Source: Microbacteriaceae bacterium UBA4731 (lineage in GTDB: Bacteria > Actinomycetota > Actinomycetes > Actinomycetales > Microbacteriaceae). From it: DNA of 16,175 nt. The DNA is taken from NCBI GenBank assembly GCA_002404115.1, contig DHJB01000035.1, positions 1 to 16,175 on the forward strand. Direction: 5' to 3'. The notes below the pieces were generated by a model. It was not told where the DNA came from and did not search any database. It saw only the letters and a program-made list of their open reading frames with translations. The position numbers and the translations under genes were made by a program. This document shows positions 1 through 7,636 of this stretch, one piece after another; position 1 is the first letter of the stretch, and each line of letters opens with the position of its first letter.

Positions 1-555
1 AACACCGACATCGGCGCCATCAACAGCGCCGACCAGCTCAAGCGCATCACCGAGCTGTCAGCGATGGGCGAGGAGGAGGGCGCCGAGCGCTGGAGCCCGG
101 CCTGCGCCCTGCCGGAGAGCGGCTTCTGGTTTGCTCCGACGATCTTCACGAACGTGTCGACCAGCCACCGCATCGCCCGTGACGAGATCTTCGGCCCGGT
201 GCTCTCCGTGCTGACCTTCCGCACCCCGGCCGAGGCGATCGCAAAGGCGAACAACACGCCGTACGGCCTGTCCGCCGGCATCTGGACCGACAAGGGCAGC
301 CGCATCCTCGCCGTCGCCGACAAACTGCGCGCCGGCGTGATCTGGGCGAACACGTTCAACCGGTTCGACCCGGCCAGCCCGTTCGGCGGCTACAAGGAAT
401 CCGGTTACGGGCGCGAGGGCGGCCGCCCGGGCCTCGCCGCGTACCTCAAGCCGGCCTCCAGCCGGCCGGCCGCGGCGGCTCCCGTCGCCGCCACCAACGC
501 CGCACCAGCCGTTTCGGCCACCGCCCCCGCCGCACGAAAGAAGGCCGCCAAGTGA
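1..555 (+). CDS. NAD(P)-dependent aldehyde dehydrogenase, C-terminal part (5' end outside window)
   Basis: The frame is open from base 1 and gives the last 184 residues of an ALDH, which oxidises an aldehyde to its acid with NAD(P)+. Visible motifs are EIFGPV (residues 62-67 of the fragment), NNTPYGLSAG (84-93) and PFGGYKESGYGREGG (127-141), all typical of the C-terminal catalytic and oligomerisation half. By comparison with the family, the catalytic Cys should lie about 40 residues before the window. After residue 150 there is an unusual Ala/Pro/Lys tail of about 34 residues (ending ARKKAAK) in place of the usual short C-terminus; it looks like a flexible linker. The gene overlaps the next ALDH-like gene by 4 bases (GTGA), so the two are probably translationally coupled. 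In actinobacteria such pairs often follow deoC, but nothing upstream is visible. Substrate is unknown; aldehydes from the amine oxidase downstream are one possibility. Confidence 0.93.
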   Translation, partial: NTDIGAINSADQLKRITELSAMGEEEGAERWSPACALPESGFWFAPTIFTNVSTSHRIARDEIFGPVLSVLTFRTPAEAIAKANNTPYGLSAGIWTDKGSRILAVADKLRAGVIWANTFNRFDPASPFGGYKESGYGREGGRPGLAAYLKPASSRPAAAAPVAATNAAPAVSATAPAARKKAAK

Positions 556-1415
556 CCCGCCTCGCCATTCCCAAGACGTACAAGCTCTACATCGGCGGCA
601 AGTTCCCGCGCAGCGAGTCCGGCCGGGTCTACGAGGTCAGGGCGAAGAAGGGCGACTTCCTCGCGAACGCCGCCCAGGCCTCCCGCAAGGATGCCCGCGA
701 CGCCGTCGTGGCTGCCCGCTCCGCCCTCGGCGGCTGGGCCGGTGCCACGGCGTACAACCGCGGCCAGGTGCTCTACCGGATCGCCGAGCTGCTCGAGGGC
801 CGCCGCGCGCAGTTCGTCGACGAGATCGTGCAGACGGAGGGCGTCTCGGCCGCCGCGGCATCCGCCCAGGTCGACGAAGCCATCGACCGCTGGGTCTGGT
901 ACGCCGGCTGGGCCGACAAATACGTGCAGGTGGCCGGCAACGCGAACCCGGTCTCCGGGCCGTTCTTCAACATCTCGGTGCCCGAGCCGACCGGCGTCGT
1001 GGCGATCATCGCGCCGCAGGCCGGCGGATCCCTGGTCGGCCTCGTCAGCGCCGTCGCCCCGGCCCTGGTCGCCGGGAACACGGTCGTCGTCGTGGCCAAC
1101 GAGGCGATGCCGCTCTCGGCGATCAGCCTGGGGGAGGTGCTCGCCACCAGCGACGTGCCCGGCGGCGTGGTCAACATCCTGACCGGCTCGCCCGCCGAGA
1201 TCGCCCCGTGGCTGGCCAGCCACGCGGATGTCAACGCCCTCGACCTGGTCGGGGCCGGAGCGCTCGACTGGGTCGACCTGCAGATCGCCGCCGCCGAGAC
1301 GCTCAAGCGCGTGCTTCAGCCGGAAAACGGTGCGGATGCCGCGACGCCCTCGATCGACCGGATCGTGGCGTTCACCGAGACGAAGACGGTGTGGCACACG
1401 AAGGGCCTCATCTAG
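552..1415 (+). CDS. Short non-catalytic aldehyde dehydrogenase-like protein (ALDH16 C-terminal-domain type)
   Basis: The protein has 287 residues, about 60% of a normal ALDH, and starts with GTG inside the stop of the previous gene (GTGA overlap). It contains the N-terminal ALDH half: an opening KLYIGGKFPRSESGR (residues 11-25) and a Rossmann-like stretch GVVAIIAPQAGGS (148-160) and ALVAGNTVVVVANEAMPLSA (171-190). The cofactor-binding Lys normally found after the GNTVV strand is missing (VVVANE instead of the usual VxKPAE), and there is no catalytic Glu, no Cys and no EIFGPV motif. The end, FTETKTVWHTKGLI (274-287), is the kind of terminus I recall for this short family, so the protein looks naturally short and not a truncated gene. 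ALDH16 proteins carry a comparable non-catalytic second ALDH domain, so a structural or oligomerisation role with the upstream ALDH is inferred. A residual binding function is not excluded. Confidence 0.85.
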   Translation: MTRLAIPKTYKLYIGGKFPRSESGRVYEVRAKKGDFLANAAQASRKDARDAVVAARSALGGWAGATAYNRGQVLYRIAELLEGRRAQFVDEIVQTEGVSAAAASAQVDEAIDRWVWYAGWADKYVQVAGNANPVSGPFFNISVPEPTGVVAIIAPQAGGSLVGLVSAVAPALVAGNTVVVVANEAMPLSAISLGEVLATSDVPGGVVNILTGSPAEIAPWLASHADVNALDLVGAGALDWVDLQIAAAETLKRVLQPENGADAATPSIDRIVAFTETKTVWHTKGLI

Positions 1416-1511
1416 GACCCCGTTCTCATCGAGCAGGCGGCGAGGGATCGATCGCGACGTTCGACCTCCCGCTGAATCGGCCCCCGTCAGCCCGGGGTGA
1501 TCGGTCGCCGG

Positions 1512-2231
1512 TCAGGCAAGCAGCGGTCCGAGTTCTCGCGCACCGGTTTGCAGGAGCTCGAGCAGTTCAGCCGGGTCTTCGATTCGCGCCCGCGGCGCGG
1601 AGAGAGAGAGGCCGGCTACGAGCGTGCCGGCGCGGTCCCTGATGGGTACGGCGATGCAGCCGTAGCCAGCCGCGACGGCGTCGACCTGGCGGGCGTAGCC
1701 AAGGTCCCGAATCTCGGCAATCAGCCCGTGAAGCTCCGGATCGCCGGTCATTGCCGGGCCAGGATCCGCCCGCTCGGCGAGCAGGAGGCGACCCATTGCT
1801 GACACCCCGAGTTGGCGCGGGTTGGAGGCTTCGATCGGTGGGAAGTCCGGGTCAGCATCGACGACGCGGAGACCGTCACGGTCGTAGCGCACCAGGTGGA
1901 TCCCGCCACGGATGCGTGCCCGAAGGCGGTCGATGACGTCGCGCACCGCCTCGGGCGGCTGGGCGGGGGCGACGAGGTTCGCCAGGTCAACGACCTTTCG
2001 GCCGAGGGCGAAGCCGCGCAGGTCGGGCATCCGCACCAGGTATTCGTCCTGCACGAGAAGATTGAGCAGGCGATAGGCGGTGGCGCGCGGGAGCGTGAGG
2101 TTATCCGAGATCTCGCGGGCTGTCACCCCCGGGCCGCACCGGGCAACCTCTTCGAGCACGGTCAGCGCGCTGTGGATGGCCTTGGGCTGGCGCGCGCGGA
2201 GCTCGCCAGCGACTGGCCCCGGCCCGGTCAC
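1512..2231 (-). CDS. IclR-family transcriptional regulator
   Basis: A 239-residue DNA-binding repressor or activator. Residues 17-78 form the winged helix-turn-helix (VTAREISDNLTLPRATAYRL around 36-55, then a wing with FALGRKVVDLA). Residues 80-239 are the IclR effector-binding domain; GYARQVDAVAAGYGCIAVPI (178-197) and AGLSLSAP (206-213) are typical of its ligand-pocket region. Length matches the family. The reading frame stays open far upstream without a plausible start, so I chose the GTG at 2231. It overlaps the stop of the upstream permease as GTGA, and the HTH then begins at the usual distance from the N-terminus. The gene is probably co-translated with that permease. The likely target is the divergent permease/amine oxidase promoter region at 3746-4009, and the ligand may be an amine or its aldehyde or acid product; both are inferences. 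Confidence 0.9.
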   Translation of the reverse strand: MTGPGPVAGELRARQPKAIHSALTVLEEVARCGPGVTAREISDNLTLPRATAYRLLNLLVQDEYLVRMPDLRGFALGRKVVDLANLVAPAQPPEAVRDVIDRLRARIRGGIHLVRYDRDGLRVVDADPDFPPIEASNPRQLGVSAMGRLLLAERADPGPAMTGDPELHGLIAEIRDLGYARQVDAVAAGYGCIAVPIRDRAGTLVAGLSLSAPRARIEDPAELLELLQTGARELGPLLA

Positions 2232-3745
2232 GGGGCGGCCCGCTCCGGTGTTCCTTGAGTCATCGCGCGCGGTCCGCCAAGCACGTCCTCGGCGATGGGG
2301 ACGTCGTAGACGCCGATCGTGTCGCTCAGCCAGGGGCGCCGGACGAGCCTCAGCCCGCAGAACGCAATTCCCACGGTCATAGCGCCGAGGAATACCCAGA
2401 CGCCTGGGAACCGGTCCGTCGCACTCTCGACCACGAGATACACGACGAGCACTCCGCTGAGCAGGATCGACGCTGCGACGGCGCGCACGACCGGCCAGGG
2501 CGTGAGTTCGCCGATCCGCCAGAGGAAGACGGGTGCGGCGACGCAGACCAGCACGTAGGCAGTGATGTATCCGCCCGCAGCGCCAACAATCAGGATCTCC
2601 ATCGCCTGCCACACGCTTCCAGAGAGCAGGATGGTGGCGAGCAGCCCAATCGTGATGACCCCCACGGCCACGACGACCGCGACGCGGGGCGTGCGGTATC
2701 GGGTATGGGTGCGGCCGAACCGGCTGGGCAGCACCCCTTCGCGCCCCATTGAGAACAGCAGCCGCACGAGCGCGGTCGTCGATGCGATCGCGCAGGCGAG
2801 AAAGGACGCCGCGATGCTCAGATCGAGGAGCAGTCCGATCCCGTCGAGCCCGTAGGCAGCGGCCAGGTCGTTGACAGGTGAGCTGCTTGTCGTGATGCTG
2901 CCCCCGATCGCCGCGAAGCCGACGAGCTGACTGAAGGAGGCGATCAGGAAGAGCAGGCCGGACCCGATCACGCTCCACCTGATGGCGCGCGGAATACTCG
3001 CGTACGGCCGCCGAGCCTCCACTCCCAGGGTGGACGAACTTTCAAAGCCCACGAAGGCCGTGAGCGCGAGGGCCGCACCGACCGCCAGGTTGGCCGGGGA
3101 GGCGTCGCCGAGGCTGAGGACCGACCAGCCCCGGACCGGCCCGGCCTGCACGAGCAGTGCAACGACGAGAACCAGGATGATCGCCACCGAGACACATTCC
3201 ACGAGCAGGGTCACCCTCGTCGATATCCGGATGCCGCGGGCGAGAACGAGCAGACACAGCGCCGCCATCGCGATTATCAGGCCGCCCGCGAACACCGCCG
3301 ACCCGGCGACAGTCGGCCAGAACCGTGCGATCAGGATGGCCAGGTAGTAGGCGGCGCCGCCAAGCGCGAACATGGCGATGAAGCCGTAGCCGACCAGCAG
3401 TGCGACCCCGGTGACGAAGGATGCCGTCGTTCCCAGCCCGCGCGACACGAAGGTGTAGAGCGAGCCGGCAGTGGCAATGCGCCGGGTGAACTGGTTGACG
3501 GTGGTGGCGACCAGCAGGGCCAGCAGCATCGCGCTGGCCAGGGCCCAGACCGTTGCACCCCCGGCAACGACCGCGACCAGCAGGGGGATCGTCGTCGCGG
3601 CGGCCGATGGGGCAATGGCCGAGACGGATTGGGCCAGGACGTCCAGGAAACCGACGCTGCGGCGTGCAAGTCCGTCGACGGGCGAGCGAGCGCCAATGCC
3701 GTCGACGGGCTGGGGATCATTGATCGCTCGTGCCAGTGCGGTCAT
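2228..3745 (-). CDS. APC-superfamily amino acid/amine permease
   Basis: A polytopic inner-membrane protein of 505 residues with about 12 hydrophobic segments, the first near residues 43-63. Motifs of the APC family are visible: an early small-residue-rich helix (VSAIAPSAAATTIPLL, 41-56), a helix-6 region FVGFESSSTLGVEARRP (231-247) followed by IPRAIRWSVIGSG (251-263), and FSMGREGVLP (331-340) before helix 9. It should import a cationic amino acid or amine by proton- or sodium-coupled transport or exchange; the exact substrate cannot be read. I chose the ATG at 3745 because GAGG lies 8 bases upstream and about 40 residues precede the first helix. In-frame ATGs at 3832 and 3883 exist but lack a convincing ribosome site. 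Its stop overlaps the IclR gene. It is divergent from a second, distinct permease, which suggests transport of related substrates or import/export roles. Confidence 0.88.
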   Translation of the reverse strand: MTALARAINDPQPVDGIGARSPVDGLARRSVGFLDVLAQSVSAIAPSAAATTIPLLVAVVAGGATVWALASAMLLALLVATTVNQFTRRIATAGSLYTFVSRGLGTTASFVTGVALLVGYGFIAMFALGGAAYYLAILIARFWPTVAGSAVFAGGLIIAMAALCLLVLARGIRISTRVTLLVECVSVAIILVLVVALLVQAGPVRGWSVLSLGDASPANLAVGAALALTAFVGFESSSTLGVEARRPYASIPRAIRWSVIGSGLLFLIASFSQLVGFAAIGGSITTSSSPVNDLAAAYGLDGIGLLLDLSIAASFLACAIASTTALVRLLFSMGREGVLPSRFGRTHTRYRTPRVAVVVAVGVITIGLLATILLSGSVWQAMEILIVGAAGGYITAYVLVCVAAPVFLWRIGELTPWPVVRAVAASILLSGVLVVYLVVESATDRFPGVWVFLGAMTVGIAFCGLRLVRRPWLSDTIGVYDVPIAEDVLGGPRAMTQGTPERAAP

Positions 3746-3789
3746 TGTTCGGGCCTCACTTTCAGGAGCGGGGGCGTCCTCGCCCGGGA

Positions 3790-3895
3790 CATTCACGCTA
3801 ACCGCGTGGCGTTGCCGGCCGGATTCGGTCATGTTTCGGGTTCGTGAATGCCAAATGAGACGCACGCGCCGGCCCGGTCTCATTCGTGCAATGCC
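3790..3895. promoter_or_regulatory. Operator-like repeats between divergent permease genes
   Basis: The 264-base gap between the two permease starts (3746-4009) carries several related repeats. A perfect 8-base inverted repeat has arms AATGAGAC (3854-3861) and GTCTCATT (3877-3884), with 15 bases between. The outer flanks form near-identical direct repeats, TTCGTGAATGCC (3841-3852) and TTCGTGCAATGCC (3883-3895). CATTCACG (3790-3797) is the reverse complement of CGTGAATG (3843-3850). Spacing of the arms by about two helical turns suits a dimeric regulator or two dimers. The neighbouring IclR protein is the obvious candidate, though no IclR consensus is assigned here. Convincing -35/-10 hexamers are not obvious in either direction. 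If the longer permease start at 3883 or 3832 were real, part of this block would be coding. Confidence 0.5.
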
Positions 3896-4009
3896 GGGCT
3901 TTTACCTCGGGGAGACCTGGCCGAAACGGGGCGCCGTCAGGCTGATCACGCACTGCACGACCTCCGAGTGCCCCGTGTACCCGACTTCACAGTCCGATCT
4001 GGAGATGAC

Positions 4010-5494
4010 ATGACCGTAACGAAAGAATCCGCGACCACCGCGGGGGCCGCCACCCGGGAACGTTCGCTGACCGGTTCCCTCGGCGTCACGTCCATCGTGC
4101 TGATGGTGGTCGCCGCCGCCGCCCCGCTGACCGTAATTGGCGGCTCGGCCCCGCTGGGCATCCTCCTCGGCAACGGGGTCGGCTTCCCGTCAATGTTCGC
4201 AATCGCCGCCGTCGTGCTGCTCTTCTTTTCTGTGGGCCTGGCGGCGATGACCCGGCACGTGCCCAAGCCGGGCGCGTTCTTCACCTTCGTCAACTACGGC
4301 CTCGGCAGGCCGGCCGGGCTCGCGACGGCGTTCCTCGCCCTGCTCACCTACACGACCATCCAGGTCTCGGTATACGGGTACGTCGGCTACATCCTGGGCG
4401 TCACCGTGACCGGGTTGGACGGTCCCGACCTGCCGTGGTACCTGTACTCGCTCGCGGCCGTCGCGCTCGTGGCCGTGCTCGGCTATCGGCACATCGACTT
4501 GAGCTCCAAGGTGCTCGGCGTGCTCCTGATCGGCGAGGTGGCCATCGTACTCGCGCTCGTGGTCGCCGTGGTGCTCTCCGGCGGACCGGAGGGGCTGTCC
4601 CTCGCGCCGTTCAAGCCGAACAACGTGCTCACCGGATCGCCGGCGATCGGCCTTATGTTCGCCATCGCGGCGTTCATCGGCTTTGAATCCACCGCCATTT
4701 TCCGTGACGAGGCGAAGGACCCGAGCCGGACCATCCCGCGGGCCACCTATCTGGCCGTCATCGGAATCGGCGTCTTCTACACGTTGTCCTCCTGGGCGCT
4801 CGTGATGGCTTGGGGCCCGAGCGCCGTGGTCGCGCAGGCTGCCGAGAATCCGGGGGCGATGATCCTCATCACGACCCTCAAATACCTCGGCCCGATCGGG
4901 CAGGTGGTGATGAACGTACTGCTCATCACAAGCATGTTCGCTTGCGTGTTGTCCTTCCACAACGTGATCACGCGCTACCAGCACTCGATGTCGAACGCGA
5001 AGGTTCTTCCAGACCTTCTCGGAAAAGTGCACCCGAAGCACTTCGCGCCGCACCTCTCGTCGGTCGTTCAGACGGCCACCGCCGGCGTGCTGATCGTGGC
5101 CTTCGCGGCGCTCGGCCTCGACCCGGTGCTGCAGGTCTTCACCTGGTTCTCCGGTGTCGCGACCCTCGCCATCGCCATCCTGATGGCGATCACGAGCGTC
5201 GCGGTCGTCGTCTACTTCGCGCGCACCAAAAAGGACCGGCGGCTCTGGAACACCGTCATCGCCCCGGTGCTCGGCCTGTTCGGGCTGCTGGCCTCCGCCG
5301 TGCTGATCGCCGCGAACTTCCCGTTCCTCGTCGGCGACGTTGACGCGAAGGGTGTGCCGGTCTTCGGAGTCGTCAGCGCCGTACTCCTCGGCCTCGTCGT
5401 GCTCTTCCCGCTGGTGGGCGCGCTGCAGGCCCTCGTGCTCAGGCGCACCAACCGGCCGGCCTACGACCAGATCACGGAAGCCATCGGCGGCTGA
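4010..5494 (+). CDS. APC-superfamily permease, probable amine importer
   Basis: A 494-residue membrane protein with about 12 transmembrane segments, the first at about 25-45 (LGVTSIVLMVVAAAAPLTVI) and the last at about 450-475. APC signatures include VPKPGAFFTFVNYGLGRPAG (84-103), the helix-6 block AAFIGFESTAIFRDEAKDPS (220-239) with IPRATY (242-247), and the cytoplasmic segment TRYQHSMSNAKVLPDLLGKV (321-340). I chose the ATG at 4010 because GGAG sits 5 bases upstream (4001-4004); the open frame reaches further upstream but crosses the repeat block. The gene is 96 bases ahead of the copper amine oxidase on the same strand with no terminator-like hairpin seen, so it probably supplies that enzyme with its amine substrate. 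The transported molecule (for example phenethylamine, tyramine or putrescine) cannot be decided from sequence. Confidence 0.9.
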   Translation: MTVTKESATTAGAATRERSLTGSLGVTSIVLMVVAAAAPLTVIGGSAPLGILLGNGVGFPSMFAIAAVVLLFFSVGLAAMTRHVPKPGAFFTFVNYGLGRPAGLATAFLALLTYTTIQVSVYGYVGYILGVTVTGLDGPDLPWYLYSLAAVALVAVLGYRHIDLSSKVLGVLLIGEVAIVLALVVAVVLSGGPEGLSLAPFKPNNVLTGSPAIGLMFAIAAFIGFESTAIFRDEAKDPSRTIPRATYLAVIGIGVFYTLSSWALVMAWGPSAVVAQAAENPGAMILITTLKYLGPIGQVVMNVLLITSMFACVLSFHNVITRYQHSMSNAKVLPDLLGKVHPKHFAPHLSSVVQTATAGVLIVAFAALGLDPVLQVFTWFSGVATLAIAILMAITSVAVVVYFARTKKDRRLWNTVIAPVLGLFGLLASAVLIAANFPFLVGDVDAKGVPVFGVVSAVLLGLVVLFPLVGALQALVLRRTNRPAYDQITEAIGG

Positions 5495-5590
5495 CCGCCG
5501 CACCGCTCGCAGTCGTCCCACCCCTTCCGCGCCACTATTCGTCCGCCTCGCCCATCCGTGCCGTTCCATCCCGTGACAGGAGATCCCCAC

Positions 5591-7636
5591 ATGACCATCA
5601 CCCACCTCGACGTACCGACCACCCGACCCGCGGACGTGCCCCCGCACCCGCTCGGCAGCCTCACGACGGCCGAATTCGAAACCATTCGCGACATCGTCAC
5701 CAGCAGCGCCGGCTTCACCGCGACCACGCGGTTCGCCTACGTCGGCCTGCAGGAGCCGCACAAGCGAGAAGTCCTGGCCTGGCAGGCCGGCGGTGGGCCG
5801 TTGCCCGACCGGCGCGCCCGGGTCATGCTGCTCGACATGGCCACCGGGTACTCGACCGACAACGTCGTGTCGCTGACCGCTCGGGAGATCCTGAGCACAG
5901 CCGTGCTCGACGGATCCACCGGGCAGCTGCCGATCCTGCTCGAGGAGTTCGATGCGATTGCGGGCATCGTCGCCGAGGACCCGCGCTGGCTGGCGGCGCT
6001 CGCCGCGCGCGGTACCACGGTCGACGAGGTCGTCGTCGTGCCCCTCTCGGCCGGCTACTACGACTTCCCCGAAGAGGAGGGCCGGCGCATCGTGCGCGTG
6101 CTCGCCTTCCGCCAGGACTACCCCGCCGACCACCCATGGGCGCACCCGGTCGACGGGTTGAGCGCGTACGTTGACACCGCCACCCGCACGATCACCCGAC
6201 TGATCGACGTGGAGAACCTCGCCATCCCTGCCGAGAGCGGCAACTTCGACGATCCCGCCGTGCAGGGCGCGCCGCTCACGACCCTGAAACCGATCGTGAT
6301 CTCCCAGCCGGAAGGGCCGAGTTTCACGGTCGATGGCGAGTGGGTCAGCTGGGCGAACTGGAAGTTCCAGGTGGGTTTCGACACCCGCGAGGGCCTCGTA
6401 TTGCGCCAGCTGTCCTTCACGGATGCCGGCGAGGAGCGCCCAATCATCTACCGGGCCTCGATCAACGAAATGCTCGTGCCCTATGGTGACCCGTCCCCGA
6501 CCCGGTTCTGGCAGAACTACTTCGACACCGGAGAGTACCTGTTCGGACGGTTCACCAACTCCCTCGCGCTTGGCTGCGACTGCGTCGGCGAGATCAAGTA
6601 CTTCGACGCCGTGCTCGCCGATGAACTCGGCAACCCGTTCACGATCGAGAACGGCATCTGCATGCACGAAGAAGATGTTGGCACTCTCTGGAAGCACGGC
6701 GACATGTTCACCGGGTCCAACGAGGTTCGCCGCCAGCGTCGCCTGGTCATCAGCTTCTTCACCACGGTCGGCAACTACGACTACGGCTTCTACTGGTACC
6801 TCTCCCTCGACGGCACGATCGAGTGCGAGGCCAAGCTCACGGGCATCCTGTTCACCTCGTCCTACCCCGGACTGGACGAAACGGGCGGCGACTACCCCTA
6901 CGCCAGCGAGGTTGCCGCCGGGCTCGGCGCCCCGTACCACCAGCACCTCTTCAGCGCCAGGCTTGACATGACGGTCGACGGACTGTCGAACGCGGTCGAT
7001 GAGGTCGAGGCCGTGCGGTTGCCGATGGGGCCGGGCAACGAGCACGGCAACGCATTCACCAAGAAGACGACCAGGCTGACCAGCGAGGCGGTTTCGGGGC
7101 GGAAAGCCAACGCGTCCGTCGCCCGCGCCTGGCACATCGTCAACACCGAGAAGACCAACCGGCTCGGCCGGCCCACCGGCTACGTGCTCTACCCGGAGGA
7201 CGCGCCGACCCTGATGGCCGACCCGGACTCGTCGATCGCCAAGCGGGCCGAATTCGCCACCCGGCACCTGTTCGTGACCCGGTACGACCCCGCCGAGCAG
7301 TACGCAGCCGGCGACTTCGTTCACCAGAACCCGGGCGGCGACGGTGTGACGAAGTACACCGCGGGGGACCGGTCGATAGACGGCGAAGACATCGTGCTCT
7401 GGCACACCTTCGGACCGACACACTTCCCCCGGATCGAGGACTGGCCGGTCATGCCGGTGGACTACGCGAAGTTCGCCCTCAAGCCCTACGGCTTCTTCGG
7501 CAAGAACCCAGCCATGAACGTGCCGCCCAACGAGCCGGTGTCGCACTGCTCGCACGGGCACGACGGCGCCTCGCATGAGGGGCACGGAGAGCATGGCACT
7601 GAAATCCGATGGTCGAGACGCTGTACGGGATCATGA
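5591..7636 (+). CDS. Primary-amine oxidase (copper/topaquinone amine oxidase)
   Basis: Oxidises a primary amine with O2 and water to aldehyde, NH3 and H2O2. The 681 residues align well from memory with the Arthrobacter globiformis enzyme. The topaquinone precursor is Y396 in TTVGNYDYG (391-399). Copper ligands are H450 and H452 (APYHQHLFSARLDM) and H611 (GPTHFPRIEDWPVMPVD). The catalytic base is D312 in NYFDTGEY, and the gate-type Tyr is Y310. C329 (LGCDC) and C357 (NGICMHEED) match the conserved disulfide. N2 and N3 domains occupy about 15-210 and the catalytic domain about 230-640. No signal peptide is seen, so it is probably cytoplasmic. The start at 5591 has AGGAG 8 bases upstream; the ATG at 5558 lacks this. 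The end is His-rich (six His within residues 652-668) and runs past the last conserved region into the next gene's start. All catalytic residues are intact. Confidence 0.97.
   Translation: MTITHLDVPTTRPADVPPHPLGSLTTAEFETIRDIVTSSAGFTATTRFAYVGLQEPHKREVLAWQAGGGPLPDRRARVMLLDMATGYSTDNVVSLTAREILSTAVLDGSTGQLPILLEEFDAIAGIVAEDPRWLAALAARGTTVDEVVVVPLSAGYYDFPEEEGRRIVRVLAFRQDYPADHPWAHPVDGLSAYVDTATRTITRLIDVENLAIPAESGNFDDPAVQGAPLTTLKPIVISQPEGPSFTVDGEWVSWANWKFQVGFDTREGLVLRQLSFTDAGEERPIIYRASINEMLVPYGDPSPTRFWQNYFDTGEYLFGRFTNSLALGCDCVGEIKYFDAVLADELGNPFTIENGICMHEEDVGTLWKHGDMFTGSNEVRRQRRLVISFFTTVGNYDYGFYWYLSLDGTIECEAKLTGILFTSSYPGLDETGGDYPYASEVAAGLGAPYHQHLFSARLDMTVDGLSNAVDEVEAVRLPMGPGNEHGNAFTKKTTRLTSEAVSGRKANASVARAWHIVNTEKTNRLGRPTGYVLYPEDAPTLMADPDSSIAKRAEFATRHLFVTRYDPAEQYAAGDFVHQNPGGDGVTKYTAGDRSIDGEDIVLWHTFGPTHFPRIEDWPVMPVDYAKFALKPYGFFGKNPAMNVPPNEPVSHCSHGHDGASHEGHGEHGTEIRWSRRCTGS

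Noticed and set aside
405..1397. Minus-strand frame of 330 codons opposite the short ALDH-like gene.
   Set aside because: Composition is biased and no motif is visible; the plus frame is clearly ALDH-like and coupled to the previous gene.
1444..1470. Hairpin GGGATCGA / TCGACCTCCC between the convergent ALDH-like and IclR genes as a terminator.
   Set aside because: The stem has a two-base bulge and no T run on either side; too weak to call.
5558..5590. Upstream ATG giving the amine oxidase an 11-residue extension.
   Set aside because: No ribosome site precedes it, whereas the ATG at 5591 has AGGAG at the right distance.
4190..7594. Open frame of 1134 codons on the minus strand across the permease and amine oxidase genes.
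   Set aside because: It is an antisense shadow in high-GC DNA; its product is low-complexity His/Arg/Gly/Val/Asp sequence with no family motif, while the plus strand encodes an intact oxidase with all catalytic residues.
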